52,934 nt of DNA. Source: an uncultured Gammaproteobacteria bacterium (GTDB lineage: Bacteria > Pseudomonadota > Gammaproteobacteria > GCA-001735895). The stretch lies in the NCBI GenBank assembly GCA_913061315.1, contig CAJXUC010000022.1, positions 1-52,934 of the forward strand. Direction: 5' to 3'. A program made the translations under genes and the position numbers. The first letter of the stretch is position 1. Every line of letters begins with the position of its first letter. Below are positions 38,303 through 47,408 of the stretch, one piece after another. The notes beneath the pieces were generated by a model. It worked only from the letters and a program-made list of their open reading frames with translations, searched no databases and was not told the origin of the DNA.

Positions 38303-38424
38303 GGGTGGTTTCTATTTGGAAAGTGTTCACGAATGATAACAACAACTGTTATAAATGCCTATTAACAGAGGTCCTCCAATGGCTAGGTCTTCATTGAGCT
38401 TTTCTGAGTCAATAGAGACTACTA

Positions 38425-38736
38425 TTATTGAATTCTAATGGTCTCGGAAGCTGAACGTCCTGTGTTATCGGTCCAAGAAAATATTAAATCATTGCCTGAC
38501 TGGCCTTTGAAACGAAAAGAGAAATAAGGATTACGTGAAATCGCCCCGCCCCAATAAGCCTGCATCACTGTTTTATTGGCGGATTGCACAATAACTTCCT
38601 GAATAAAGTGAGCAGCATATTTCTTGCCCGTTTTTTTATTTTTTCGAAGACCTGATTCCATCGGATGACGCGTCATCGATTTAACCGTCACAATACCGTC
38701 CTTTTCATAAGCGCGTATATTAATAGATTTTTTCAT
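38425..38736 (-). CDS. soxZ: sulfur-carrier subunit SoxZ
   Basis: Partner of SoxY in the periplasmic SoxYZ carrier that holds thiosulfate-derived sulfur. I choose the ATG at 38736 (103 aa, MKKSINIRAY), because AGAGG immediately after the soxY stop codon lies 9-13 bases upstream; an in-frame ATG at 38760 would overlap soxY. The sequence has the SoxZ hallmarks RHPMESGLRKNKKTG, HFIQEVIV, and SRNPYFSFRFKGQSGNDLIFSW. No soxA, X, B or CD is in the window. Confidence 0.93.
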   Translation of the reverse strand: MKKSINIRAYEKDGIVTVKSMTRHPMESGLRKNKKTGKKYAAHFIQEVIVQSANKTVMQAYWGGAISRNPYFSFRFKGQSGNDLIFSWTDNTGRSASETIRIQ

Positions 38737-38747
38737 ACCAACAACCT

Positions 38748-39194
38748 CTAAGCCAGACAACTGTTATCAGCTGATACTTGAATTTTCTGTTTGGTTGAGA
38801 AAAGTTCACCACCCGCTTTAACAACCACCAGAAGATTCCCTGTCACTTCAACTTTTATTCTCGTTGAAATAAAGGCTTCCGATCCAAAAATATTAAATGA
38901 AGCTAAAAACGGATGAATACTTGATTCGAAAATGAGTGAAATTGACTCTGTATTAGGGATGTTTGAAATAACCTGTATTGGCACAACCTTGCCATTTTTA
39001 GCAACTCTAGGCGCTATAATGTCGATACTATCAGAAGGAGGAAAGCTACTCGATCCATGCAAGGCTGAAATTGCGCCCGCTACGTTTTTATTATCGAATG
39101 CTTTTTGAGGATAGCGACCCAACACTAAACCCGGGCTCAACACGCTAGACAGGGTAACTGCCAGTCCCACTTTCAAAAAATTTCTGCGTTTCAT
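38748..39194 (-). CDS. soxY: sulfur-carrier subunit SoxY with atypical C terminus
   Basis: Carries sulfur intermediates on a C-terminal cysteine at the end of a swinging arm. The 148-aa protein begins with a Tat-type signal (MKRRNFLKVG and a hydrophobic stretch to about 27), as in SoxY, and has the SoxY beta-sandwich pattern. The family normally ends in GGCGG; here the end is ADNSCLA, with C146 third from the end and no glycines, so the arm is chemically and sterically different. It is 11 bp upstream of the chosen soxZ start. Confidence 0.85.
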   Translation of the reverse strand: MKRRNFLKVGLAVTLSSVLSPGLVLGRYPQKAFDNKNVAGAISALHGSSSFPPSDSIDIIAPRVAKNGKVVPIQVISNIPNTESISLIFESSIHPFLASFNIFGSEAFISTRIKVEVTGNLLVVVKAGGELFSTKQKIQVSADNSCLA

Positions 39195-39308
39195 GCCGCG
39201 CTGACTCCCAAACTAATTGCTTACTTCAACTACTGTAGTTTTCGGCCAGTTTCGATAATTATTAAGTCCCTATTGGCATTTATAAACTAACTAACAACGC
39301 AATACTAA

Positions 39309-40709
39309 TCACTCTTTTTTTCGACTATCAAAAATGGCTGCACGCTTTTCTTCAATTCTAGACACTGTCGAAATATCCAAATCCTCTGTAGCTAGAATTT
39401 CATCATATAATTTAACCGCTCTATTTTCGTTACCAGTCAAACGATGATACTGTGCCTCACTGATTAGACCTTGAAGTGGCCACCCAAGACCCATATAAAT
39501 TTCAGTTAATTGAGCATAAACAACCGGGAGTTCTGAATATCGGTTTTCCATCTTCCGAGCAATTTCTAAAGCTGAACCATATTGCTTTCTACTTTTTAAA
39601 AGTTCGAGTAGTTGTAAAGAAATAGCCAAATCGTAAGGAAACAGATTGAGTAACTGACGATATACCTGTTCGGCCTCATCCCAGCGAGTCAGATGTTGTA
39701 AATTTTGAGAATAGGCAATGCCATACCAAATATTTTCACTATTTCTTTGATACAGTTTGGATAGTAATTTATTTGCCTTCTCATACTGAGCTTCCCTTTT
39801 AAAGGTCAACCCTTTCAGAAAATCACTGTCAGATGGATCAGATCCAAGACGCATCTGATCAATCAGATAATCTTTGAAAACAGGAAAATAGTCGATGGAT
39901 TGTCCTTGGTAGACAATTGGCTTTAATCGACTTTCTGCTTCCGATATTCGGTTCTGATTGATTGGATGAGTCCGTAAATATTCAATATTTTGTAACCCCG
40001 AACTACCCGAGTTTCTATCCAGAATTTTAAAAAACTCAACCATTCCTCGACTATCAAAACCCGCATTTTGTAATAACGTCATACCAAATCGGTCCGCTTC
40101 ATATTCGTTTTCACGCGTAAAACTAACCATTGCTTGTTGACCACTCGCCATGCCACCAAAAATAAGCGCATTCCCCAATTCTGAACTCACTCCACCAAGA
40201 AAAATACCCGCTAAAACTGATAGTGCCGTTAAATTATTAACATCACCCGATTTCTCATATAAATCAAGCCCATGGCGTAACTTAACGTGTGCAATTTCGT
40301 GTGCTAAAACGGATGCCAGTTGATGTTGAGTTCTAGCCTTTTTGATTAAACCCGCATTGATGCCAATATAACCACCTGGCACAGCAAAGGCATTAACACT
40401 GGCGCTTTTAACAATGAAAAAACGATACTCTCTTGACCGGTTCTGCATACTTGATAGCAATCGATTGCCTAAATCATTAATATATCGATCTAATATAGGC
40501 GATGTTTCGACCAAATCCTCTGCGAGCAATTGTTCATAAAACTGCTGCCCTATAGTTTTCTCTTGGGCAAGGCTAATAGCAGAGTTTTCCCCCAACAATG
40601 GCAACGCATCATTCGCTAAAATGGGTGTCACCATAAACAAAAGTCCAATAAAAAGACCTGTTAACCTAGAACCTAAAGATACTTTGTTAGAGGAAGAACA
40701 CAAAATCAT
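39309..40709 (-). CDS. bepA: periplasmic M48 metalloprotease BepA-like, with TPR
   Basis: Outer-membrane quality-control protease/chaperone (LptD and BAM substrates in E. coli). From the ATG near 40709 it has a Sec signal (about 1-33), the zinc motif HEIAH (137-141) and the third-ligand segment NEYEADRFG, followed by C-terminal TPR-type helices (about 280-460) that bind BAM. The reading frame is open to a GTG at 40748, so the start is uncertain. It lies 114 bp upstream of soxY on minus and divergent from the rhodanese gene. Confidence 0.93.
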   Translation of the reverse strand: MILCSSSNKVSLGSRLTGLFIGLLFMVTPILANDALPLLGENSAISLAQEKTIGQQFYEQLLAEDLVETSPILDRYINDLGNRLLSSMQNRSREYRFFIVKSASVNAFAVPGGYIGINAGLIKKARTQHQLASVLAHEIAHVKLRHGLDLYEKSGDVNNLTALSVLAGIFLGGVSSELGNALIFGGMASGQQAMVSFTRENEYEADRFGMTLLQNAGFDSRGMVEFFKILDRNSGSSGLQNIEYLRTHPINQNRISEAESRLKPIVYQGQSIDYFPVFKDYLIDQMRLGSDPSDSDFLKGLTFKREAQYEKANKLLSKLYQRNSENIWYGIAYSQNLQHLTRWDEAEQVYRQLLNLFPYDLAISLQLLELLKSRKQYGSALEIARKMENRYSELPVVYAQLTEIYMGLGWPLQGLISEAQYHRLTGNENRAVKLYDEILATEDLDISTVSRIEEKRAAIFDSRKKE

Positions 40710-40858
40710 GGAGGATAGCCTGTTAAAGTAAGTAGGATGAAAAGGCACCCATTGGTTAGGTTACGAAGGGGTCTGATCACTAATTCATACCAAGACGGTG
40801 ATAATTCTGTGTTTTCCATACCCTATTGACCCTAAACATTGACTCTGAGTTTCTATCA

Positions 40859-41203
40859 ATGTCACGAATAAAAGAAATAACTGCATCTGAATTATCAAAA
40901 CTGATTGATAGCAAGAATGATTTCAATTTGATCGACATCAGAACACCAGTGGAGATTAAACGTGGCGTCATTCCGGGCGCAAAAACTCTCCCCATGAACT
41001 TAGTACCACTTAATCTAAACTATTTCTCCACAACACAAGAACTGATTGTGATCTATTGTCGTACAGGAAGCCGTTCAGCTCAAGTGTGTCGTTTCCTAGA
41101 TAAGCAAGGTTTAACCAATGTCTGCAGCCTTCAGGGCGGTGTTGTTAAATGGGCATCGAGTGGCCTTGGGATGGATTCTGAAAAACCGGCAGGCATTGTT
41201 TAA
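40859..41203 (+). CDS. rhodanese-like sulfurtransferase of an rhd-tusA-dsrE2 cluster
   Basis: A 114-aa cytoplasmic single rhodanese domain with FNLIDIRTPVEIKRG and the active loop YCRTGSRSAQ, catalytic cysteine C67, and GGVVKWAS at the end. The ATG at 40859 is preferred over an upstream TTG. Together with tusA and a DsrE2-like gene it forms the arrangement known from sulfur oxidisers, where rhodanese loads sulfane sulfur onto TusA. Confidence 0.93.
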   Translation: MSRIKEITASELSKLIDSKNDFNLIDIRTPVEIKRGVIPGAKTLPMNLVPLNLNYFSTTQELIVIYCRTGSRSAQVCRFLDKQGLTNVCSLQGGVVKWASSGLGMDSEKPAGIV

Positions 41204-41303
41204 AGTCACACTTGCGTTTTCAAAAATGGTAGCTTATAAAGATCAACTATCCAGCCATTATCGATCTCAGCTGGTGATTCAGGTTCAAAAAGAGGAATAA
41301 ATT

Positions 41304-41534
41304 ATGGCTCAATACGATCACGAATTAGATGCCTCTGGCCTCAACTGCCCTTTGCCCATACTTCGTGCGAGAAAGTCACTCGGTGAAATGAAACAAAATC
41401 AAACATTGCATATTATTGCAACCGACCCAGGTTCTGTTAAAGATTTTGAGGCATTCACTAAACAAACCAACAATCAGTTGCTGTCATCGACTGAAATTGA
41501 TGGTCAGTTTAATTTTGTTATTAAAAAGACTTAA
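41304..41534 (+). CDS. tusA: sulfur-carrier protein TusA
   Basis: A 76-aa sulfur relay protein. The CPxP motif is clear: LDASGLNCPLPILRARKSL, with the persulfide cysteine at C15. AGAGGA lies just upstream of the ATG. E. coli TusA feeds mnm5s2U tRNA thiolation; next to a rhodanese and DsrE2 the sulfur-oxidation or general persulfide-trafficking role is more likely. Confidence 0.95.
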   Translation: MAQYDHELDASGLNCPLPILRARKSLGEMKQNQTLHIIATDPGSVKDFEAFTKQTNNQLLSSTEIDGQFNFVIKKT

Positions 41535-41621
41535 GCCTTAGATTTCTAATAGTGAGAAACACAATGAATTATATTATTCACTTGACCGACCAAAACTGAC
41601 TTATGGTTAACTTAGAATAAA

Positions 41622-42095
41622 ATGGCTGCACGAAAAAAGAAACTGTCCATCATTGCGTCACGGGGCACCCTTGACTGGGCTTACCCGCCATTGATTCATG
41701 CCTCAACGGCCGCCGCGTTAGGTTACGATACTGAAATATTTTTTACTTCTTATGGTGTTGAACTAGTTAAGCAAACGCCTCGCCTCAAAACTACGGCTAT
41801 CGGTAATCCTGGAATGCCAATGCCAGTCCAACTGCCCGTATTACTCCAAGCAATGCCCGGCATGCAAAGTGTCATGACCATGTTGATGAAACAAAAACTA
41901 AAATCAAAGGGCGTCATGAGCATCGAACAGTTAAGAGCCCTTTGCTTGGAATCTGGCGTTAAAATGATCGCCTGTGAAATGACTTTAGATCTGTTCGATA
42001 TTGATCAATCCGACCTTCTAGATGACGTCACAACGGCGGGGATTGCAACCTACCTAGAGTTTGCAGGTAAGTCTCATATTTCATTAACGTTTTAA
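41622..42095 (+). CDS. dsrE2: DsrE2-like sulfur-carrier protein
   Basis: A 157-aa DsrE/DsrF-fold protein. It begins KKKLSIIASRGTLDWAYPPLIHAST, like DsrE2, with two cysteines in family-like positions, C108 (LRALCLESG) and C118 (KMIACEMTLDL); in DsrE2 such cysteines accept sulfur from TusA. It follows tusA by 87 bp. I assign DsrE2 from the neighbourhood and the IACxM segment; DsrE-like YchN-type proteins are shorter. Confidence 0.85.
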   Translation: MAARKKKLSIIASRGTLDWAYPPLIHASTAAALGYDTEIFFTSYGVELVKQTPRLKTTAIGNPGMPMPVQLPVLLQAMPGMQSVMTMLMKQKLKSKGVMSIEQLRALCLESGVKMIACEMTLDLFDIDQSDLLDDVTTAGIATYLEFAGKSHISLTF

Positions 42096-42387
42096 AAAAC
42101 ATACGCACCAGCATTCACCTAAAGCATTATTATTTATGTATAGAGGGCTTTAAAGCACTTGGTGTTGAGTGTGTGTACAGTTTTTCTATATAAGATTTCA
42201 TCTCACCAAAATCCAAGCAAAAAATTCAGCGTAAAAAGTAATATTATGCAGTCTAGATCTCACTCTTCTCACTTTATTGATTAAAGTCATCGCAGGACTG
42301 GATGAAGATCACAGTCCTTATGATCAATTTAAGACTCTAAAGCTTTGCAAAGAAGTACCCTTTCTCGTCATAATAATGATAATGTAA

Positions 42388-42558
42388 ATGGCTGTATTTT
42401 TATCGATGGCGCCAGTGATCCTATTGTTAGCCATCTTTTCTGTGAGCCTGCTTTCTGTTCCAATAGTATTATTATTTCGCCAAAATCATCATTGTCGTCC
42501 AATGGCGCCTTTTGAATGGGATCGAGTTCAGAGAAAGACTGATGCTAGGACGCGTTAG
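42388..42558 (+). CDS. small Leu-rich single-pass membrane protein or leu leader
   Basis: An ATG-started 56-codon frame ends 20 bp before leuA. The N-terminal half is a strong transmembrane helix ([16 protein letters not shown] then [12 protein letters not shown]) with eight leucines, three in a row at 12-14; the C-terminal half is basic and cytoplasmic-looking. The ribosome binding site is poor. It could be a small membrane protein, or a leuA leader; E. coli leuL is only 28 aa and no attenuator hairpin with a T-run is visible before leuA, so I favour the former. Uncertain. Confidence 0.4.
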   Translation: MAVFLSMAPVILLLAIFSVSLLSVPIVLLFRQNHHCRPMAPFEWDRVQRKTDARTR

Positions 42559-42578
42559 AAAACCAAGAAGAGACACAC

Positions 42579-44126
42579 ATGAATAAAGAAAAATTAATTA
42601 TATTTGATACAACCCTGCGTGATGGTGAACAAAGTCCAGGCGCATCAATGACCAAAGATGAAAAAATTCGAATTGCGAAAGCCCTCGAAATAATGAAAGT
42701 CGATATTATCGAAGCTGGCTTCCCGATAGCCAGTAATGGTGACTTTGAGTCAGTTCGTGCAATATCAGGCATTATTAAAGACAGCACAGTCTGTGCACTA
42801 GCCAGAGCCAAGGAAATCGACATCATGCGCGCAGGTGATGCCATTAAACCGGCCAACTCAGGTCGCATTCATACCTTCCTGGCGACATCATCGATTCATA
42901 TGCAACACAAACTCCGAATGACGCCCGACCAAGTGGTTGAAGCAGCGGTCAATGCGATTAAAGTGGCTCGACGTTATACCAACAACATCGAATTCTCTCC
43001 AGAGGATGCGGGGCGATCCGATCCCGATTTCTTATGCCGAATAATCGAGGCCGTTATTGCTGAAGGTGCCACAACCATCAACATTCCTGATACGGTTGGC
43101 TACAACATGCCTCATCAATTTGGTGCACTCATAAAAGACTTAATTGAAAGAATACCTAATTCTGATAAGGCTATTTTCTCCGTTCATTGTCACAACGATT
43201 TAGGTCTTGCTGTCAGCAATTCGCTACAGGCAGTGCTTAATGGTGCTCGCCAAGTTGAGTGCACAATCAATGGCCTTGGTGAACGGGCAGGTAATGCATC
43301 ATTGGAAGAAATCGTTATGGCAATTCGAACTCGTCAAGACGTTTTCCCCTGCGATACCACACTAGATGCCACTCAGATTATGACTTGTTCAAAATTGGTA
43401 TCGGGCATCACGGGGTTTAACGTACAGCCCAATAAAGCGATTGTTGGAGCCAATGCTTTCGCACATGAATCAGGTATTCATCAGGACGGTATTTTAAAGG
43501 CCCGTGAAACTTATGAAATCATGCGCGCGCAAGATGTTGGTTGGACCACTAACAAACTCGTGTTAGGTAAACATTCAGGCAGAAATGCCTTCAAAAGTCG
43601 CATGACTGAATTAAATATCGAATTCGGATCTGACGACGACTTAAACGAAATGTTTGTCCGCTTTAAAACACTGGCTGATAAGAAACACGATATTTTTGAC
43701 GAAGATTTACAGTCACTGGTCAGCGAGCCGTTACTCGACTCCGAAACCGAAACCATCAAACTTATCAGCTTACATGTTTGTAGCGAGACCAATAGCTCAC
43801 CCAACGCCAGCATTACCTTAACCATCAATGGTGAGGAGCAAACATCAGAGGCGATAGGTGACGGCCCTGTCGATGCCTGCTTCAAGGCCATTGAAAAACT
43901 AACCAAAACGGGCATTGCGCTCCAGCTCTATTCTGTTAATGCCATCACCACTGGAACTGATTCTCAAGGTGAAGTAACCGTTCGAGTCGAAAAAGATGGT
44001 CAGATTGTGAATGGTCAAGGGGCTGATACTGATATTATTATTGCCTCGGCAAAATCCTACATTAATGCCCTCAATAAAGTGATCAACCGAACCGGGAAAA
44101 CCCACCCTCAACTGGGTACGGTGTAG
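42579..44126 (+). CDS. leuA: 2-isopropylmalate synthase
   Basis: Condenses acetyl-CoA and 2-ketoisovalerate, the first committed step of leucine synthesis, with leucine feedback inhibition. The 515-aa enzyme has the metal-binding [13 protein letters not shown] (9-21), [13 protein letters not shown], and [14 protein letters not shown], then a linker and a C-terminal LeuA dimer/regulatory domain (about 395-510). AAGAGA precedes the ATG. leuBCD are not in the window. The next gene starts 6 bp downstream. Confidence 0.97.
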   Translation: MNKEKLIIFDTTLRDGEQSPGASMTKDEKIRIAKALEIMKVDIIEAGFPIASNGDFESVRAISGIIKDSTVCALARAKEIDIMRAGDAIKPANSGRIHTFLATSSIHMQHKLRMTPDQVVEAAVNAIKVARRYTNNIEFSPEDAGRSDPDFLCRIIEAVIAEGATTINIPDTVGYNMPHQFGALIKDLIERIPNSDKAIFSVHCHNDLGLAVSNSLQAVLNGARQVECTINGLGERAGNASLEEIVMAIRTRQDVFPCDTTLDATQIMTCSKLVSGITGFNVQPNKAIVGANAFAHESGIHQDGILKARETYEIMRAQDVGWTTNKLVLGKHSGRNAFKSRMTELNIEFGSDDDLNEMFVRFKTLADKKHDIFDEDLQSLVSEPLLDSETETIKLISLHVCSETNSSPNASITLTINGEEQTSEAIGDGPVDACFKAIEKLTKTGIALQLYSVNAITTGTDSQGEVTVRVEKDGQIVNGQGADTDIIIASAKSYINALNKVINRTGKTHPQLGTV

Positions 44127-44132
44127 CAAACC

Positions 44133-44918
44133 ATGTTAACTTCTAGCCAAAAGCACTGTTTGAAAGGTATCGGTATTCGACAATGGGCAAATCGATCGTC
44201 CATCCCGTTGTCAGAAAGTGATGAGGCATTAGAAGTCCAAGTGCAGACCGTGGATTCAGTTAACATATCAGCTCCTGCATCAACACAATCGCCAGTAAAA
44301 GCCGCTGTTTCAGTACCCGCGTTAGTGCCAGTTGCTGACATAATCCCTAAAATTGAGTTCAACCTTGATGGGTGGGAAAACATTAATCAGTCCATAGTCC
44401 AATGCCAGAACTGCAACCTTGCGACTACCTGCACCCAAAAAGTAATGGGTCTCGGTAACCAGCAGGCAGACTTGATGATCATTGGTGAACCCCCAGGACA
44501 AGATGAAGATATTAAAGGAGAGCCTTTAGTTGGTCGCCCCGGTGTTTTGTTCGACAAAATTTTACAGTCAATTGGTATCTCTCGGTCTCAGGTATTTATG
44601 ACCAATATTGTCAAATGTCGCCCACCCAATAACCGCGATCCATTTAGAGATGAAGTTCAAGCTTGCGACGCTTTTTTGCGAGCTCAAATAAAACAAGTAT
44701 CCCCTAAAGTAATTTTATCGGTTGGAAAAGTATCCGCTCAGAGTCTGCTTAACACCTCCGATTCAGTTGCTAAATTGATCACACAAAACTACCAACTACC
44801 CGGCTCTGACATAGCGCTTAAAGTCACCTACCCCCCTTCTTATTTGCTGCGCAATCCTGCTTCTAAAGCCACCGTGTGGCAAGATATGAAATGGCTGCAA
44901 AGGATGCTAAACCCGTGA
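44133..44918 (+). CDS. uracil-DNA glycosylase family protein (family 4-like)
   Basis: A putative base-excision-repair enzyme, 261 aa. The N-terminal 80 residues are low-complexity; the UDG domain follows. It has four cysteines typical of the [4Fe-4S] family-4 group (C91, C94, C162, C178), the GEPPGQDED motif 1 (118-126) and the KCRPPNNRDP segment. The second catalytic motif, usually HPS(Y/A)LLR, reads YPPSYLLR (233-240): the expected His is Pro. Activity is therefore questionable. It lies 6 bp after leuA and overlaps the proposed rimI start by 4 bp. Confidence 0.87.
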   Translation: MLTSSQKHCLKGIGIRQWANRSSIPLSESDEALEVQVQTVDSVNISAPASTQSPVKAAVSVPALVPVADIIPKIEFNLDGWENINQSIVQCQNCNLATTCTQKVMGLGNQQADLMIIGEPPGQDEDIKGEPLVGRPGVLFDKILQSIGISRSQVFMTNIVKCRPPNNRDPFRDEVQACDAFLRAQIKQVSPKVILSVGKVSAQSLLNTSDSVAKLITQNYQLPGSDIALKVTYPPSYLLRNPASKATVWQDMKWLQRMLNP

Positions 44919-45382
44919 GTGAAGCTCATTTAAAACACGCTCTATGTTATCGACCAATGACACTAGATGACGTTGCCTACGTACTCACGGTAGAACACGA
45001 AGTTTATCCCTACCCGTGGACTGAGCGCATATTACAAGACTGCATTAAGGCGGGTTATGATTGTTGGCTGGCACTAGAGAACGGCGTTATTGTTGCGCAT
45101 GCCTTTGTTAGCGTTGCGGCGGGTGAAAGTCATTTGCTCAACCTATCGGTATCAAAAAAGCATCAAGGCAAGGGCATCGGTAAGACGTTTATCGACTTTT
45201 TGGTCAATATTGCTCGTAATAAAAAAGCAACGGTGATGTTGCTTGAAGTACGTCCTAGCAACTTACAGGCAATCCATTGCTATGACGCCGTTGGCTTTAA
45301 TGAAATAGGCAGCCGGAAAGACTATTACCCCGCGGCTAATGGTAAGGAAGATGCATTGTTATATGCCAAAGAAATTTATTAG
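44915..45382 (+). CDS. rimI: ribosomal protein S18 alanine N-acetyltransferase RimI
   Basis: A GNAT acetyltransferase of 155 aa from GTG 44915, whose codon overlaps the previous stop (GTGA) and has AAAGGA about 10 bases upstream. ATG 44891 (163 aa) is the alternative. The motif A segment SVSKKHQGKGIGKTF binds acetyl-CoA; LEVRPSNLQAIHCYDAVGFNEIGSR is the RimI C-terminal signature. The udg-rimI pairing is common in gammaproteobacteria. Confidence 0.92.
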   Translation: MSEAHLKHALCYRPMTLDDVAYVLTVEHEVYPYPWTERILQDCIKAGYDCWLALENGVIVAHAFVSVAAGESHLLNLSVSKKHQGKGIGKTFIDFLVNIARNKKATVMLLEVRPSNLQAIHCYDAVGFNEIGSRKDYYPAANGKEDALLYAKEIY

Positions 45383-45429
45383 ATTCCTGCCTTAGGTTTG
45401 ATCGAAGTGAAACGTCAATCCATTCACAT

Positions 45430-45456
45430 AAACAGCGCTAAACCCATAAGCTGTTT
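45430..45456. terminator. weak possible terminator between convergent rimI and AEC gene
   Basis: A 7-bp stem AAACAGC / GCTGTTT (45430-45436 and 45450-45456) with a 13-base loop lies in the convergent gap. The T-run is only four bases on plus and three on minus, so termination would be weak. Confidence 0.22.
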
Positions 45457-45485
45457 TGGCAAAGACTATTTTAAGAAGATCTGAG

Positions 45486-46367
45486 CTAAATTAGAAACAC
45501 CAGCATCACAGGAAGCGTGATGACCGAAACCGCTGTCGACACGACGACCATCGCAGCCACAGTTTCAGAGTCTGCACCGTATTTCTCCGCGAGCAAATAG
45601 GATGTGACGGCCACTGGCATTGCCAGCTGCAAGATGAGCACCGCCAGAGCAATTCGACTCAATTCAAAATAGAGCCCAACACCAGCAGCAATCGTCGCGC
45701 AAGATATCACTTTCACTACAGTCAGAACTAGCGGACGCATAAAACGCCGCGCATCGATGCGCCCTAAGGCCACACCAAGCGTAATCAACATCAAAGGGAT
45801 CGCCATCTGCCCGGCCAATTGCAGGGTATTAGTGAGCCAGACAGGCGTTTGCCAACCATTGTAAAGAAACAATGCTCCAAGAAGCGCACCATACACCGTA
45901 GGCTCTCTTAGAACATTGCTGCCCGCTCCTCGACCAGAGACCATCCAGATACCCAGTGAAAATGAATACACTATCATCACCGCAAACACGATTACGGCAA
46001 AACTTAAACCTTCTTCACCAAAGGCAAATAACGCCAGCGGCAATCCTAAATTCCCGGTATTACCAAAAATCAGGGGATGTAAATAGGTTGAACCTTCTAG
46101 TTTTGCTCGCTTTACAATGACATAAAACACGCCTGTTACAATGAGATAAGCAACGGCCGCCGCGCCAAAGGTGGCTGTGAGCGATGCTGAGTCGATGTTG
46201 GCATTCATTAATGCGACAAAAATCAGGCAGGGTACCGAGACACTCATCGCCAGTCGAGTAACAAAACTAACACTATAGTCATAACCCAGACGAACCCATC
46301 CAAAACCGATGGAAGCTAAAAGGAAGACCGGTGCAACAATCTGGATAATGATTACAAAAGTAGACAT
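45486..46367 (-). CDS. AEC (auxin efflux carrier)-family transporter
   Basis: A 293-aa inner-membrane protein with about ten hydrophobic helices in two five-helix repeats, as in the AEC/MdcF-type transporters. The first repeat has GNTGNLGLPLALFAFGEEG, the family's broken-helix segment; MPVAVTSYLLAEKYG is the second. Substrates in bacteria are often malonate, malate or small organic anions, not readable here. It begins a minus-strand block with MBL hydrolase, creatininase and GST genes. Confidence 0.88.
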   Translation of the reverse strand: MSTFVIIIQIVAPVFLLASIGFGWVRLGYDYSVSFVTRLAMSVSVPCLIFVALMNANIDSASLTATFGAAAVAYLIVTGVFYVIVKRAKLEGSTYLHPLIFGNTGNLGLPLALFAFGEEGLSFAVIVFAVMIVYSFSLGIWMVSGRGAGSNVLREPTVYGALLGALFLYNGWQTPVWLTNTLQLAGQMAIPLMLITLGVALGRIDARRFMRPLVLTVVKVISCATIAAGVGLYFELSRIALAVLILQLAMPVAVTSYLLAEKYGADSETVAAMVVVSTAVSVITLPVMLVFLI

Positions 46368-46452
46368 ATTTCTTTAAAGGTCAAAGGCTATTTCAGATCA
46401 GGGGTTTAAACAAAACCAAGGGGGCTGACGCTGCAGCAAGTTCCAGCCATAA

Positions 46453-47211
46453 CTAGATCTGCTGGCCTACCCAAGCAGCCGGATCACCAAGCGTCATATT
46501 GCCCGCTAGATAACCCTCGATAATTTCGATCATCCTCTGTGGCCCAAACGATTGGTCATGTCCACCATGAATGGTCTTCACTTTCAGTGATTTCAGACGC
46601 TCTAGGCTTTCACGATAGACGACTTTATCCGAGTGATAAACCGTATCGTATAAAGCACCATCGTATATAACATCTCCACTGAACAGGGTCTCTGTGGCTT
46701 TTTCATAGAGCGCAATTGATCCTGGCGAATGGCCAGGCAAGTGTAATATATGAAAATGTCGATTACCAAGATCAACCACATCACCCTCATCCAGATACCC
46801 CGTTAAAGGAGCTGCTTTGACACGATAATTCTCAACGACAAAACCCTCGTAAGGCAAAGCCTTAAAAGTTTCAGCACGGACAAAACCCGTAGTCGCAGTA
46901 TTACCTAATGTTGGGTTCGCATGCACCGACGCTTCCAGTCGGTGACCCAGTCGGCAGTCAAATTCATGAGCGCCACCGATATGGTCAAAATGACAATGGG
47001 TTGAGACCACCGTCACTGGCCGTTCAGTCAACGTGATAATTTCTTTTTTGAGTGGCCTCAACCCCATACCGGAGTCAATTAACAGGTCGTAATTTTTACC
47101 TTGTATATGCCATATGTTACAACGAAGCCAATCAGCCACATACTTTTCTCGAATAAGCGAAACGCCATCAGAAAATGTAGTCACCTCGTACCATTCGTCG
47201 ATATGCTTCAT
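46453..47211 (-). CDS. MBL-fold metallohydrolase
   Basis: A 252-aa cytoplasmic metallo-beta-lactamase-fold hydrolase with the metal motif THCHFDHIGG (71-80), a His in HLPGHSPGSIALYE, Asp in LFSGDVIYDGAL, and a terminal His in TIHGGHDQSFG. It resembles small hydrolases such as glyoxalase II-like or lactonase-type proteins. Substrate unknown; neighbours (creatininase, GST) hint at an amide- or thiol-containing catabolite. 197 bp separates it from the creatininase gene. Confidence 0.9.
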   Translation of the reverse strand: MKHIDEWYEVTTFSDGVSLIREKYVADWLRCNIWHIQGKNYDLLIDSGMGLRPLKKEIITLTERPVTVVSTHCHFDHIGGAHEFDCRLGHRLEASVHANPTLGNTATTGFVRAETFKALPYEGFVVENYRVKAAPLTGYLDEGDVVDLGNRHFHILHLPGHSPGSIALYEKATETLFSGDVIYDGALYDTVYHSDKVVYRESLERLKSLKVKTIHGGHDQSFGPQRMIEIIEGYLAGNMTLGDPAAWVGQQI

Positions 47212-47408
47212 TGATAGTAACCGCCTGTTTACACATATAAGTCAGGATTCATTAAAAAAATTGAGGCCGTTTCATGCCGTGACTGACCACGCTAACAGAA
47301 ACAAAAAACCAAAAAAATTAATCGCTATCGCCTCATATTTTGAGGTGAAATCTGAGCATATGATTCATACAACCTTGAATAATCATAACCCTTTTGAAAA
47401 TAGATCCA

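Noticed and set aside
41227..41301. 24-codon frame between the rhodanese and tusA genes
   Set aside because: It has no SD of its own and no motif; it is the continuation of a shadow frame inside the rhodanese gene.
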